Below the pieces are notes generated by a model. The model worked only from the letters and a program-made list of their open reading frames with translations, ran no database searches and had not been told where the DNA came from. A DNA stretch of 64,000 nucleotides from Rhabditoides inermis (Eukaryota > Nematoda > Chromadorea > Rhabditida > Rhabditidae): positions 310,001-374,000 of the forward strand of contig CAWZYM010000388.1 in assembly GCA_963966185.1 (NCBI GenBank). Direction: 5' to 3'. Position 1 is the first letter of the stretch, and each line of letters opens with the position of its first letter. Positions 1-11,615 of this stretch are shown one piece after another. The position numbers and the translations under genes were made by a program.

Positions 1-2612
1 CAAAGATAAAGTGCGCGAGAATTGATAAGCGGGCGCGAGATGAAAGCGGCATCGAAACGAGAACAGCTGATTGATGATGCGATAAAAGACATGTATGTAC
101 ATGCAGGGCGAGTGTGTGACAGGGATAGATTATACATCATTCAGCATGTACTCTCAATCTGGCAAGGACAGTTCGGGGACAGGAGTGCAACCGCAAAACA
201 TGGATGGGAGAGGATGGGAGAATAGAGATGGGACACGGGACAGATGAGGAGGCGAGGTGAGAAGGAGAGAACAGAGTGAATCACACAAGCCATTAGCCAT
301 GCATTTGAATATACCCTGTCACCGAACAGGGAATAAATTGTTGCCAGTTGCTCAATCTACCAACGATGTGCTATAAAAGGTCGAACAATGGTCGGCTAAC
401 AGCTGAATACGCCCAATGTCGACACACGGACATCAATCATAATTTGCGCACTCAAAAATGCGAAACCGTAAATGCAATCAATCACACACACCGTACACCA
501 TGAATTGTATACGGCACCGTCGACAGTGAACGCGCGAGGGAGCGAGAGGGAAGATGAGGAGGAGTGGGGCGAGAGCGGGGAGCAGATGTGAGAGGAGGGG
601 AGGAGGTGGAGGAGAAGTAGCGGGAGAAGCCACCACCTGCACGACTCCACCCCATCAACACAAGTCGAATACATCATTTTTCGCCGCAAAAACGGGAAAG
701 TGAAAAAGGCGATCAATCTGCAGTCGATTCGGCCAGTGCAGTCGACACTTTCTTGCGAACAAATCAACGCCTTTCGAGAGATGAATGGAGAGAGAAAGAA
801 TGAGAGAGATGTAGGTAAAGCGCGCGAGTAAGGAGGGAGACCACACAAAAACATCAAACGGCTTGAGGCCGTTTCTTTTTTTGTTCATTTGGATATGCGC
901 GACACTTTCAAAGAAATGCGAGAGTGAACGAGAGAGCACGTGTACTGAGGAGGGGCGGAGTGAGAGGAGACTAATCGAGGAACACCAAAGGAAAGAAGAA
1001 AGGGCCCGAATTGAATGCGCGAGACACGCGATGAGACCACCACCGATGGGAAAGGAAACTAATAAAATCAAGTTGAAAGGAGCGAGGAGAGGGAGAGAGA
1101 GAAGGGAACAGGGAGCCGATCTGTCTGCGGCCCGCACGCCCGCTCGCTTCCCCTGCATATCACACTAATCGGGTGAAGGTCTCCCTGCTCCTCGGCTCCT
1201 TCTCCCCTGCTCCTTCTCCCGCCTGCTCAGCCTTTCGACAGCTGATCGTCGGGGCTGTCAAGGCTAGCAGGCGATTTGCACTCGCCATTCTCTCACCACA
1301 ACCTGTAGCAATAAATCACTCGAGTCAATCACCCCATCTCCAAAGGGGGAATCTCTCCCCCTCTCCTCTCTCCTTCTCTATAAGCAAGAGTCAGACTCCC
1401 GCGCCACAAACACGCACCGGCTCTGCTAAAATATGCACGCAAACACATGGTCATGCGTGGTGAGAGAGTGGAGAGACAGTACGTGATAGGGAGATGCACA
1501 GGGAAGAAGAGGAAGATGAATAACGGATAAACGACTGTGGAGACAAACACACAAAGAAAGGCGAAAGAACTATTCAAAATGATCCGATCGACTTATGAGT
1601 CGGGTGGTGAAATACGAGGCACCATGGGTGATCCCGAGAGAGAGAAAAAGAAACAAAAATAAGCACATTACTCAGAGATGATAAGGCAAGTTCGAAAACA
1701 GCACTAATCCTACCAGTGTGCTACTAGTAAAGCATAGTGATATAGTTAGAAGTCTTGGAAACAATTATATCAGTAAATTCAAAGGAAGTTTTCGCCTGTC
1801 AGTTAGTCAGTTTCTATCTGTAATTGGCAAAGACTGCGGGCATATGGGATTAAACCTTATCTCGAATTTTGCCAAAAAAGACACCACATAGCGGGCATTC
1901 CTTAGATATCACGATATCACGAATTCCAAGAAAACAAGACAATCAGAGTGACGCAAAGTGTGGAGAGAAACGTGCAGTCAGTCTCACTTTTTTCCACCTA
2001 CGCACATTCCGCCTCTATTATACCAGCTAACTTGTTCCTCCTCATCTCATCTCACCTCACACCACCCACGCACTATAGCTACAGTACCCACGAGAGAAGC
2101 AAGTGTCAACACAGAGGAGAGGAAGCGAGTCGTGTGAGTCCGATGGAGCGTGGCGTATGCGATGACGAGGCCATGGCTATCTCACATTGCACAGCCTGAT
2201 CAAACACATCCCATCCCTCTCTCTCTTCACTGCCAAATAAGGTATAAACAAAGTTCCGAACTTATTTCCACACAAATAACACACTCTGCCGTTCAATATT
2301 TATTTCGTAATATCATAATTTACAAATGTGGGTTAAAACTTGAAATAAATAATATAATGATACAGAAGTGCAAGCGGATCTAAAAAAATTATATAAATAC
2401 AACTGATACAAAGTGTCCGCATATAAATGGAATAGTAACAAGAGGATAAGAGCACAGGTAATAAAAGGAGCATAAATAGATAGGACGGATGACAAAGATT
2501 TGGGAGATTTTTTAGAGATGTGTATACAAGTGAAGTATTTAAAAAAAATGTGTAAAGCACAGAAGACTGGACATAGTGCATGACAACAGAAAGGGAAACG
2601 GGACTCACTCTC
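1..2612. other. intergenic stretch, no supported gene
   Basis: No frame here shows family similarity or a convincing exon chain on either strand. The first 1.6 kb is purine-rich on the plus strand (many GAGAG tracts), which produces long but low-complexity open frames. A TATA-like ctataaaagg lies at 371-380 on the plus strand, but no open frame of useful length starts within 60 bases downstream. The AT-rich part from about 2230 to 2612 is probably the 3' UTR of the minus-strand Arp2 gene, whose stop codon is at 2613. Confidence 0.5.
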
Positions 2613-4892
2613 CTACTTGACACCCAACTTGGCCATACAACGGGCTAGACCGCCCTCCTCGTAGTCAGCCTTCGAAACCCAGAAGTCCTTCAATTAATGA
2701 TTAGAACCCTTTCACTTTTTTTTTCAAACTCACATCTCTATCCCTCATGAGGTTGGCTAGCACGGCTCCTCCGAGGAACACCATGTGCTTGCGGCGAGGA
2801 GGCGCTTCGATACGGATCTTGAACTTCTGCAACACGAATATGACTCAAGTTCAAGTAATGTCATCACATTGGCGAAGGTCTTACCTGGAATGCGTCCGTA
2901 TTTCCCTTGAGGACTCGGTCAAGGTAGAGCTGTTTGAGCTCCCTCTCCAGCCTGCTAGGCAGGCCAGGATACATAGTCGTACCACCAGAGAGCACAATGT
3001 GCTTGTAGAAATCGAGACGAGTGTCTACAAAGCAAAATAAAGTGAATGATCACCATCATGGTAATAAAACGTACCGATGTCACTGGCCTGGATGCATCCA
3101 AAGAGGAGCTCCGAGAGACCAGGCTTCTCAACGTTGATGAGATGGGGCTGGAAGAGCACCTCCGGCGCTTCGAAGCGTTCACCGCCCACGCGGATCACAC
3201 GACCGTCCGGCAGCTAATCAATAACAATAATAAAACATGTGAAATGTAGTTCCTCACCGTGTAATGCTGTGTGAGAACAGTCGTCTCGATGGCGAGACGC
3301 TGTTCCTGCTCCACGTCGTAAGCAACATAGCACAACTTCTCTTTCATCTGAAAGAAAACATAATGTCAACTTCGTTAACTTTTAATTATCATCTGCTTAT
3401 CCTCTCACCTGGCGGACAGTCTCGAAATCGGCAGAGTGGTTAAACGAGTGACCACGGAGGAGGAGGAGCTGTACAAATATTTCCTAACAAACGTTCAATA
3501 CATCATTCACAAACCTTGATGAGATACTTAGTGATATCCCTTCCAGCTATGTCCAACCTTCGAGTCAGGTGATGTAGCGCGAAGCCCTCGTACACCTGAA
3601 AAAAAATTAAATCGATGACAACAATTAAAAAAATACATACCGGGCAAATGTGAGTGACTCCGTCTCCCGAGTCAACAACGACTCCGGTGAGAAGACCCTG
3701 GGCGTATAGAGTAAGCACAGCCTGCACCGCCACGTACAGTGCGTTGAAGCCGTACTGCTCGAACATCACCTGCAAGCATCACACGTCTACTTACTTGACA
3801 ACTTGAGTCTTGAGCGATCTTATTCGTTCAAGGTGGCGCGGATCCCATCCTCCAGATCTAGAGTCAGAAACAAATCCAAGTTACTCACCTGGAACATCTT
3901 CTCCCTATTTTGCTTCGGGTTGAGTGGTGGCTCCGTCAGCAGTAGCTTGCAGTCCTCAAAGATGTTAATTTATATTATCTATGATATTCTATCATACGTA
4001 ATACACAACAAATATCGAGTAGAGACCATGCGCCCAGTACCCTACTCCTTCCACTAATCCCTAAATTGTTCGCCTTCGCAAACAAGTGGGAACGATATTC
4101 CACCACCGCGTACACGGTACAACAATCAATACAATACAAGAAGAAACAAAAGAATTAAGAAAAATACAGTACCTTAGGATCAATGTCGAGCTTTTCTGGA
4201 CCAAAAGTGTGGTCCCAGACATGACCCATGTCGTCCCAATTGCGTACTATTCCGTTGTCCATGGGATAAGATATGTCGAGCATCTGCCGAAGCTGCGACG
4301 CCTCCTCACCCACCATTAGATCCTAAAAGAACACCATCCAATAAAATGAAAATTAAACAAAACAAAACACTTTCGTTTTCAATTCATGTTCTTCATCCTG
4401 AAAACATGAAGTAATTAAAACACGTCATACAGTATCAACACATTAGGAATACACTCCACAATTGTTTTCAGTCACACTCAATTAGTGAACAAATCATGCA
4501 TGCGAACATTCGATCACCTTGATCTCCACATTTCTCATCTCTCCGCATGGAGTCTACAAAACTAACGAATGTGTAACATTTCGAAGGAAAACAACAACCA
4601 AAATATATAAACATAAAAGACGACGCACCTTGATTTGGATGTTTCCAACTCTCTGAGAAGAACGTACAATTGGGCGCCCAACCATGGAGGGGAATATGTG
4701 TGTTGGGAAGTTGTTGCCCGCATAGCCGCATTTCACAAACTGAAACAACATGAAAGTAGATGCATCAAATCATGAAGGATGTTTTGATAATAGAATAACA
4801 CGTGTAAATGTGTTTCAACTTTGTAAAAAACTGTAGTGACTTACACCGGTACCGTTGTCGACAACAATCACCTTCCTGCCCTGTGAATCCAT
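2613..4892 (-). CDS. arx-2: actin-related protein 2 (Arp2)
   Basis: Arp2 is a core subunit of the seven-protein Arp2/3 complex. It pairs with Arp3 to mimic an actin dimer and nucleates branched filaments in the cytoplasm. The start at 4892 reads [16 protein letters not shown], the Arp2 N terminus with the first phosphate-binding loop. The next exons give [19 protein letters not shown] (4740-4680), then [19 protein letters not shown] (near 4230), then the second nucleotide loop [14 protein letters not shown] (near 3680) and [16 protein letters not shown] (near 2960). The last exon ends [13 protein letters not shown], the family C terminus. About nine short exons are separated by introns of 40-400 bp, and all frames are open. 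The total length fits the usual 390-395 residues. It is divergent to the CRAL-TRIO/GOLD gene. The symbol follows C. elegans naming. Identity is very secure. Confidence 0.95.
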
Positions 4893-5780
4893 GGTTTAAA
4901 ACTGAAAAAGAGTGTTATTAATGATACACATAGAAATTATGACACATCAGGTGAAACACGTACATCAATCAATCGCGAAACAACGATGAATCATAGCGTT
5001 TGGCTGGTCAGTGTCCACATCGAACTGCTTGCGTTAAAATACAATCGAAACGCATCATAAGACTTCGAAATGAAAAGTAAGAGATAAGGTCATAGTTATT
5101 ACTGTAGCATTTAAATTCCAATATTCGAATTATCGATTGATTTTAAAAAGAATCCTGAAAACAGACCAAACAGTCATCAAAAAGACGACTTAAGCTCCGC
5201 CCATTTTTCGATGTACGCGTGCATATTCGATAGGGACATCGTTGTGAGACCCACACTAATTCAATAATACTGTATTTATGATAAAATAAAATGCACGTTA
5301 ACTTCGCGTCCGTGATATTAAAGAAATATCCTTTCAATGAAGCTTTAAAATCAACAAAACCTGTGTTACCAGCGGGAAATGAACTTGCGAATGCCGTACC
5401 AAGCGAGAGCGTTACTCCTACATTAAAGCAAGGTCGTCAACTTCGACCCACGATCCAGACAGACCATGAGAAAATAACGTTTAATATCTGGTGCTTATTG
5501 ATGTTTATTGATGCTCATATGAACACTTTCCAGAAGAAAAAAAGCAAGGATCGAATTGACAAACTATGGGTAATGTACCCATAGATTCTCTCTCCCGCAG
5601 TTTCAAAGTTTTCTGTTCAGCTTGAACTTATTTGATAAGCACTGAAATATCTATGAAACAGTACGTTTTTGAGACCCCGTCCCTCTCTTTCCCTCTTTAG
5701 GTTTATAGAATTATAGAGCCTCGTGATTGGAAAAAGGTAAGCATTTCACATCAAACCTAGTTTAGTTACAATCAATCGCA
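4893..5780. other. AT-rich Arp2 upstream region
   Basis: This holds the 5' flank of Arp2 and AT-rich DNA. A plus-strand open frame of 97 codons starts at 5291, but it shows no domain, splice context or codon bias and was not accepted as a gene. Confidence 0.4.
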
Positions 5781-6060
5781 CTACTTCTTGAGTTCTTCAA
5801 GACTGGTCACAAGAGCGACCTCCTTGGAAGCGTACTCGGCTCTGATCTGTAAGTGCGGGGTAATCATATGTCCCTCTCTTTCTCCGTATCTCTCTCTCTC
5901 TCTCTCTCCACCAGCGTCTCCTGCTCCTGCTCCTTGTCTTGAGACTAGCATTGTCTTGAGACTGGCAGGCTTCTCCCTTTTCGCCTTCCATTGATGCTCC
6001 AACTGCGTGAGAGTGCACAGGAAGGATACTGATATAGTACGGGTTAGAGTGAAATGGAAC
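5781..6060 (-). pseudogene. orphan coiled-coil C-terminal exons (gene fragment?)
   Basis: The last exon, after a good acceptor (cttacag), encodes IRAEYASKEVALVTSLEELKK and a stop at 5781. An upstream stretch after another acceptor reads QLEHQWKAKREKPASLKTM, and a third frame reads SQDKEQEQETL up to a phase-0 donor next to a GA repeat. All are charged and helical, as in the tail of a long coiled-coil protein. A 16-17 bp direct duplication of agtctcaagacaa (5930-5965) breaks the frame between them. No upstream exons or start were found before the CTG gene at 6818. It may be a decayed 3' fragment, or a small gene disturbed by the duplication. The family is not recognised. Confidence 0.3.
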
Positions 6061-6573
6061 CGACCTTCGAGCTCACCTCAAATGGGAAAATTAATCGCAA
6101 ATTACATGAATACATGATTGGTTGATTGGACAGGAGCGCAAATGGGTAGGGGAGTATAAGGTATAAGGACTGGTAAGATACGATTCATAAATTACAACTC
6201 ATAAACACGACGCACAGAAACAATACTCGTGTTTTTCCTCTGCGCAACGAGACCGACAAGCAAGGTCGCAATGAAATCGAACACTAGTGGTTAAGAGTTC
6301 AAAATGTATACATGTGTGTGAATAAGCTTATGCTGGTGCCAGGCTGTTCCATAATTTTGAAACCTCGCGTTTCTAGTTTTACGCGATATTGATGCCCTCG
6401 CTGTTAGATGGTCCTCCAAGGCAACAAAACAGAAAACAGGTTTACCAGTACTGACGGAAAACAACAATGATAAGGAGGGAGTGTGCGGGTTCTAAGTTAA
6501 GTGATTCCGTTCTTTTCTGCTGAAACAAGAACGACAGTTCTAGACAAGAAACGGTTACAGGTTTTGGTCTCCA

Positions 6574-6578
6574 AGGTC

Positions 6579-6625
<47 letters not shown>

Positions 6626-6634
6626 CTCCCTCTC
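6574..6634. repeat. (TC)n microsatellite
   Basis: This is an uninterrupted TC dinucleotide run of about 50 bp in the region upstream of the CRAL-TRIO/GOLD gene. It is one of at least seven similar CT/GA tracts in the window. Confidence 0.9.
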
Positions 6635-6817
6635 GCGCGCGTACAGTCCGAGTTGACCCACATAGCCGCTGCAGATCCTCGGATCGGGTCTGATAGAACC
6701 ACCCCCTGGCTATACTCTGCTCTCGCGACTTATTATACTTATTACTGTTAGTCATGAGTCTGTTTGCTAGTTGTACCTATTTGTTATAAGTTATAGTGTA
6801 TTGTTGTACTGTTTTAT

Positions 6818-7444
6818 ATGGCTGTGGCGTCGATGACGGACTCGGACAGGGCCAAGGTGGCCGAACTGCGGGAGCTGGTCAAGGAACACGTGAGTTCCCC
6901 TGTCATTCCACCAACCTCCTTCCAGCTCACTTCCTACTACGACACCGACTTCAACCTGCTGCGCTGGCTCAAGGGTCACGACTACAACCTCGACATCATC
7001 AAGCCCAAGCTCATCAACCACCTGCTGTCAGTTACTTGATAGTTTTTTTTCCTTGTGTGCATGTCTGTTTACCTCAGTTTCCGCAAGTCTGACTGGGACT
7101 TGGACCATCTCGCGGACAAGCCACGAAACCATGCAGTTCACGCACACTGGAAGGTACATTCAAAATAACATGCTCGTGTTCACTCATCTATTGCAGTCGG
7201 GTCTCACTGGTCAGGCTGGTCAGACACCGAATGTGATAGTGAATATCGAGCAGACTGGAGGGAACGACTACTGGGGCATGCTCTCCTCCTATCCCATCAA
7301 CGAGATTCTCAGGTGGGCAGCGAGGGGAACCTTGTGCTATGTAGGTTGTCTCTTGCAGGGCGCGCGTGCACGATCTAGAGTCGATGCTGCGAGGAGTCAT
7401 GGAATTGGAAAAGAAGACTGGTACGAGAGAAAGAAAGAAGAGAG

Positions 7445-7486
<42 letters not shown>

Positions 7487-8279
7487 AAAGAGAGAAAGAG
7501 AGAGTGTAGTATGTTCTCAACATACTACAGGAGAGCAAGCCAGCGTGATGTACATCATGGATCTGTCTGGACTGAAGATGGACCGAAAGCTGACTACTCT
7601 TCTCTCGGGAGGACTCGCTTCTATCTCCGCTTTCATGCAGGTTTGTCTCCCTCAAATGTTCAATAATTTAAAGGAACAGTGGCGACTTATTTCTGCCACA
7701 ATCTGCCACAACTCCTCATTTTCACACGCGCAAAACATTTGGCGCGAACGGGAATCGAACCATCGAGCTCGGTGCCACAACGCAGCGCACATGCACTGAG
7801 CCATGAAGCAAGTGAAATGCCTTCGATCATTTGCGCGTATGTCTCCAAACACAATTTTTGCAATATTGAAGCTTTGAGCGGTAGGCTAATCGTGATGGGA
7901 CCAATTTTGAACTCAAATTTTCAGCTGCATTTTTGCCAATGCAGATTCGAAAGTAATGCAGAATCGTCGTCCTTTCGCAAAAAATACAATTGTGTTAGGT
8001 TAATATGATTTTTTATAATACTCAAAGTCAAAAACAAGTCGCCACGGTTCCTTTAATTTGCGATTTTTTCGTTTTCAGTTTTCAACAAGCAAGACATTTG
8101 ATCTTTACATAAGAGTTATAACATATTGAGTCTAGTCCAAACCAGACGTTTTAAAACCATAAAATATAAAATTGCTTCCTCTAGGAGCACTACGTGGAGA
8201 TGATCCATTCATTCGTCCTCGTCAACGTCCCGTCTTTCATCTCCGCCATCTGGTATGTAGGTCTCTCTCCCTCTCTCCT

Positions 8280-8323
<44 letters not shown>

Positions 8324-9164
8324 CCTCCCTCTCTGTATCTCCTCACTAGCCTCCTTCAGGACCCTCGCCCGTCCCCTTCTCCCCGAGCGCACCAAGAACA
8401 AGGTGAGAGTGGTCACTTCGTTTCTCATTTCCCCCCTTTTTCATCTTCCGTCTTTTTGCACCTCGCAATTTCCTGGCTGTATCAATTAGGAAGTGTGTAC
8501 GCAGAGTGAGTGAGAAGAGAGCGCATCCGCCCTCACCACACACTCACTGATAAGATAGGAAGCTCATCAGGATGAAAAACGTGATGACACGGTTGCAGAA
8601 AAAGAGTGCATGCACAATACACATGACAATGGTTTAGATGAGTTTAGTCATCGGTTAGTCAACGGTTAGATGAGTTTAATCATCGGTTCGGTACTGCGCA
8701 CATTCTCACAATGAGTCAGTCATCACAGATTTAACAAAATATGTAAAGTGCGGCTTTCACATGATAGTGAGATAGTGATGGAGAGAGGAAGCGAGACAAG
8801 AGAGGGTGGGAGAGATTGGAATGGGCTGTAGGTGAACATCCTGGGCAGCAACTGGAAGGAGGAGGTGCTGGGGATAGCGGACGCGCACTGCCTGCCCTCA
8901 TACTGGAACGAGGACGGAGTAGAGGTACAGCTTTTCTCGGGCTGTGTTGTCTACCTTCACTGCAACCATATTCCAGATCTTCACTGCCCCCGTTGAACGC
9001 GGAGTCCCTTTTCCTGTCGAAGGATACTACAAGGTATAGAGGAAGTGGTATGCGGAAATTGGATCTGATGAAAATGTTTAGGGTACTCCTTCGACGGAGT
9101 GCACTACGACAACCGTCACAGCCGGCAAGACAGCCGCATACGACATTGAGGCCAACGAGGTGTG

Positions 9165-9210
<46 letters not shown>

Positions 9211-11615
9211 CAATCCTCTCCTTCAGGGCCAGACTCTTCACTGGGAGATTCATGCAGACGGACACTTTGCCTTCGCAGTCTACTGTCTGTCTTCGAAGGC
9301 AGAAGAGGAGAAGGAGACGGACCGCGTCTATCCTCTCTTCAGCGTGAGTCATCCACATTCATTATGGATAATACTCGTACATACGCACAATAGAGACCCA
9401 TTTCTCCTAAATAGAGCTTTTGACGTCAGAGAAAATTGTATTATATTATTCAAATCCAGCACGTGCAATTTCTATATCGCGAAATGACAGTGTACATATA
9501 GTCGCCGCCTGGAGGATAGTTTCTGCTATTGACAGCCGGGGTCAGTTGGCGAAACTCAGTTGCGAGCGAGAGAGGTCAGACGGCGCGAGAATGACTCGAG
9601 TGTGTCGCGGCCTCTTTGAATGATAGACATTTATTGCGTGCGAATAATGTGTGATAAATGATAATAACGAGTGGACAACAACAACAAAAACAAATACAAA
9701 TGATATATGAGCATAAGCTATGAAACACCGGAACGCGCGAGTGAGCCACCGTGAAATAAGCCAAAACAAAAGGAGAATGAATAGAAAGAGAGAAAGGAAA
9801 AGAGAGAAAAGAGGTGCGTGTGCTTGTGCGTGAGGGAGTGGGTGTGCAAGTATGGTAGTGAGTGAGGGGTGGGAGTGTGGTATCATGCATGTGATGGGAA
9901 GGGGTGGATAGTGTGCAGGTCAAACTTACTGAGTGCCTCCTTGAAAGAAATGAGTCTGGAGGTGTTGACTATTGAATCGGGGAGGTCATTCCAAACCCGG
10001 ACTACACGGTTAGAAAAACTATGGTAAACCACCGGTGTTTTGATGGAGGAACGCGCAAGCTGTCTGGTGTTGGAGCAACGCGCCTGGCGGCGAGCGGGGA
10101 GAACCTCAAACATGCCGCTCAGCTCGGCACTCTCCAAGCCAGCTAGCACTCTGAAACAGAAGATGAGATCAAGCTCAAGTCGTCGATACTCGAGTGACTT
10201 CAATCCGAGGATTGAAAGCCTTTCTTCGTACGACATATCAATGACGGGTAGCCAAGTTTATAAAGGGCAAAACGGGAAAACCTACGCTGTACCTCCTCGA
10301 CGTCGTCGATGTCGCACCTGAGGTTAGGGGACCAAACCACCGATGCATTCTCGAGAATGGGCCGGCAGTAGGTGTTAAAGAGAGTGACAAAAGAAGAGAG
10401 AGAAGGGGAAGCAGAGGCGGCGGTGATTAGATATGAGACACGATTGGCCTTCTTAACTATTTTAGAGATATGTGCCCTAGGAGATAGATCAGGAGATACT
10501 TCTACACCAAGATCACTAACTGAGTCCACTACCTTTTGCAACTCCAAGCCAGACAGGAGAAAGGGACAGTCGTGCTTCAGCCCAACTTGCAAGTGTCGAC
10601 TCTTGCTCGTGGATACTATCATCTGCCATAGGCGAGCCCAGGCATCTATCCTTTCGAGATCGCGAGCCAACACAAGAAAATCGAACATAGGCTCTACAAT
10701 AGAACGGCTAATCTTAAGATCATCTGCATATTAGATCATCTTTGATTCGCGTGCCGACTTCTTTGTTCGATATTAGCGTTTGAATGCGCGCGCTTGGGTC
10801 TCCTCACGACTAGAAGGTAGATCGAATGCGACAAGAGGGTAGATCAATTTTCTACCGTGATCCGGCGAACTATCTCCCTGAATAATATTTTACAGTTTGC
10901 AAGATATTGCCACTTTTCCCGGAAGCCTCTCTGTTTTCTAATGTTTCCCCTCTGGAAAATTAGCCGCGTCCACGTGTTTTGTGAATGAGAAAACTTCATT
11001 ATTGAGAGCTAGATACGGCGATCGTTGACTCACGGAGACCAGTAACCAGTTAGAAAGAAAGTGTATATTCCAGTATCACCCCATATATGTATATCACCTG
11101 CTATTTGCATTCCCACTATCTCACACTATCTCAGGCCGGTCGATACCTAGGCTTTTCTCGGTCCAATTATGCGTCAATTGAAACGAACAAGGACATGGTT
11201 TGAGAAGAAACGTAGCCACGGCCGTTTCATAGCGAGCAATCGAGAGGTGATGTAGGCATACTTCATATCTTCTTTCTCTCGTCGGGGGGGGGGGGGGGGG
11301 GGGGTTTCGCCCCGCCTAGGCAGTGAGTCAACCCACTACAGTGAGCTACTCTGACGTCAATCAGAAGCTTTTGTAAAACGCTTCGTAGCCAAAGAAGGCG
11401 ATGTAATTGCAGAGAATCGTAATACATGGTGTTCAAATCTGCGACGTTACACCCAAACAAACGCGGTGTTATTTCAGAAGATTCCCGGTCCGACTCTGGT
11501 GCCTTGCGATGACAAACTGATCGCGCCGCGTACTGGTGTGTACCGATTCTGGTTCGGAAACCAGCACGCCTGGTTCCATACACTAAAGGTGAAGCACCTC
11601 ATCAAGGCAGAGTGA
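6818..11615 (+). CDS. CRAL-TRIO/GOLD domain protein (SEC14-like, CTG family)
   Basis: This is probably a soluble lipid-binding or transfer protein (SEC14/CRAL-TRIO lipid pocket) with a C-terminal GOLD beta-sandwich, as in nematode CTG proteins and vertebrate SEC14L. The start at 6818 reads MAVASMTDSDRAKVAELREL. A CRAL-TRIO N-terminal helix region follows (DTDFNLLRWLKGHDYNLD). The lipid-binding domain includes VMYIMDLSGLKMDRK (7545-7590), HYVEMIHSFVLVNVPSFI (8190-8245) and LPSYWNEDGVE near 8925. The GOLD part is LHWEIHADGHFAFAVYCLSS (9237-9296). The final exon, 11478-11615, encodes KIPGPTLVPCDDKLIAP and FWFGNQHAWFHTLKVKHL and joins in frame across a 2.1 kb last intron. That intron holds the nested LINE and MITE. 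About 12 exons. Orthology to a particular ctg gene is not claimed. Confidence 0.85.
7444..7505. repeat. (GA)n microsatellite in intron
   Basis: This is a GA/AGAGAAAG tract inside an intron of the CRAL-TRIO/GOLD gene, just after the donor that follows MELEKKTG. Confidence 0.9.
7672..8052. mobile_element. TTAA-flanked MITE with a tRNA-like insert
   Basis: The element is about 381 bp with terminal inverted repeats of roughly 21 bp, AGGAAC(A/C)GTGGCGACTT(A/G)TTT. It is bounded on both sides by TTAA (7668-7671 and 8053-8056), the target duplication typical of piggyBac-type elements. It sits in an intron of the CRAL-TRIO/GOLD gene and carries no transposase, so it is non-autonomous. A segment at 7735-7810 resembles a tRNA promoter on the minus strand. 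Confidence 0.75.
7735..7810 (-). repeat. tRNA-derived (SINE-like) segment inside the MITE
   Basis: On the minus strand there is an A-box-like TGGCTCAGTGC (7803-7793) and a perfect B box GGTTCGATTCC (7761-7751), 31 bases apart as in a tRNA. The bases 5' of the A box cannot pair with the 3' side, so no acceptor stem forms. It is therefore a tRNA relic or SINE head, not a working tRNA. Confidence 0.6.
8269..8337. repeat. (CT)n microsatellite in intron
   Basis: This is a CT-rich tract in an intron of the CRAL-TRIO/GOLD gene, ending close to the acceptor ctcactag. Confidence 0.85.
9165..9209. repeat. (CT)n microsatellite in intron
   Basis: This is a pure CT run directly upstream of the acceptor ctccttcag. 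It doubles as the polypyrimidine tract of that intron. Confidence 0.9.
9503..10886. mobile_element. MITE copy 1, split by a LINE insertion
   Basis: The left part (9503-9619) and right part (10739 to about 10886) match the uninterrupted copy at 55344-55602 almost base for base. Shared landmarks are cgccgcctggaggatagttt, gacagccggggtcagttggc, gcgcgcttgggtctcctcac and gaactatctccc. The ends contain an imperfect inverted repeat (CCTGGAGGATAGTT against CCGGGAGATAGTT in copy 2). The element lies in the last intron of the CRAL-TRIO/GOLD gene. Its superfamily is not settled. Confidence 0.75.
9620..10738 (-). mobile_element. 5'-truncated LINE (CR1/Jockey-like) fragment
   Basis: The minus strand encodes the C-terminal part of a non-LTR retrotransposon reverse transcriptase. 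The upstream frame (10688-10200) has DLERIDAWARLWQM, SDLGVEVSPDLSPRAHI and NTYCRPILENASVVWSP. After a frame break near 10240 the protein continues with YEERLSILGLKSLEYRRLEL and VVRVWNDLPDSIVN, the typical LINE tail. It is inactive: no endonuclease or catalytic part of the reverse transcriptase is present, and the frame is broken. An AATAAA lies near the 3' end (minus strand, about 9635). It is flanked by a 7-bp target duplication TCTTTGA (9613-9619 and 10739-10745). Confidence 0.85.
11284..11304. repeat. poly-G tract
   Basis: This is an uninterrupted run of about 20 G on the plus strand, in the last intron of the CRAL-TRIO/GOLD gene. The length is likely unstable and prone to sequencing error. 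Confidence 0.9.

Noticed and set aside
371..380. TATA-like ctataaaagg as a promoter
   Set aside because: The first ATG downstream is followed at once by a stop, and no exon with family support follows within 2 kb.
396..1577. Several overlapping open frames rich in Ser/Leu or Arg/Glu
   Set aside because: They arise from purine/pyrimidine-biased low-complexity DNA, with no coherent exon or domain.
5291..5584. 97-codon plus-strand open frame
   Set aside because: AT-rich, no family similarity, no splice context, and it lies in the Arp2 5' flank.
9500..10900. Solo LTR or LTR retrotransposon explanation for the flanking repeat
   Set aside because: The halves are not direct repeats of each other, and the uninterrupted copy at 55.3 kb plus the TCTTTGA duplication shows a simple LINE insertion into a short element.
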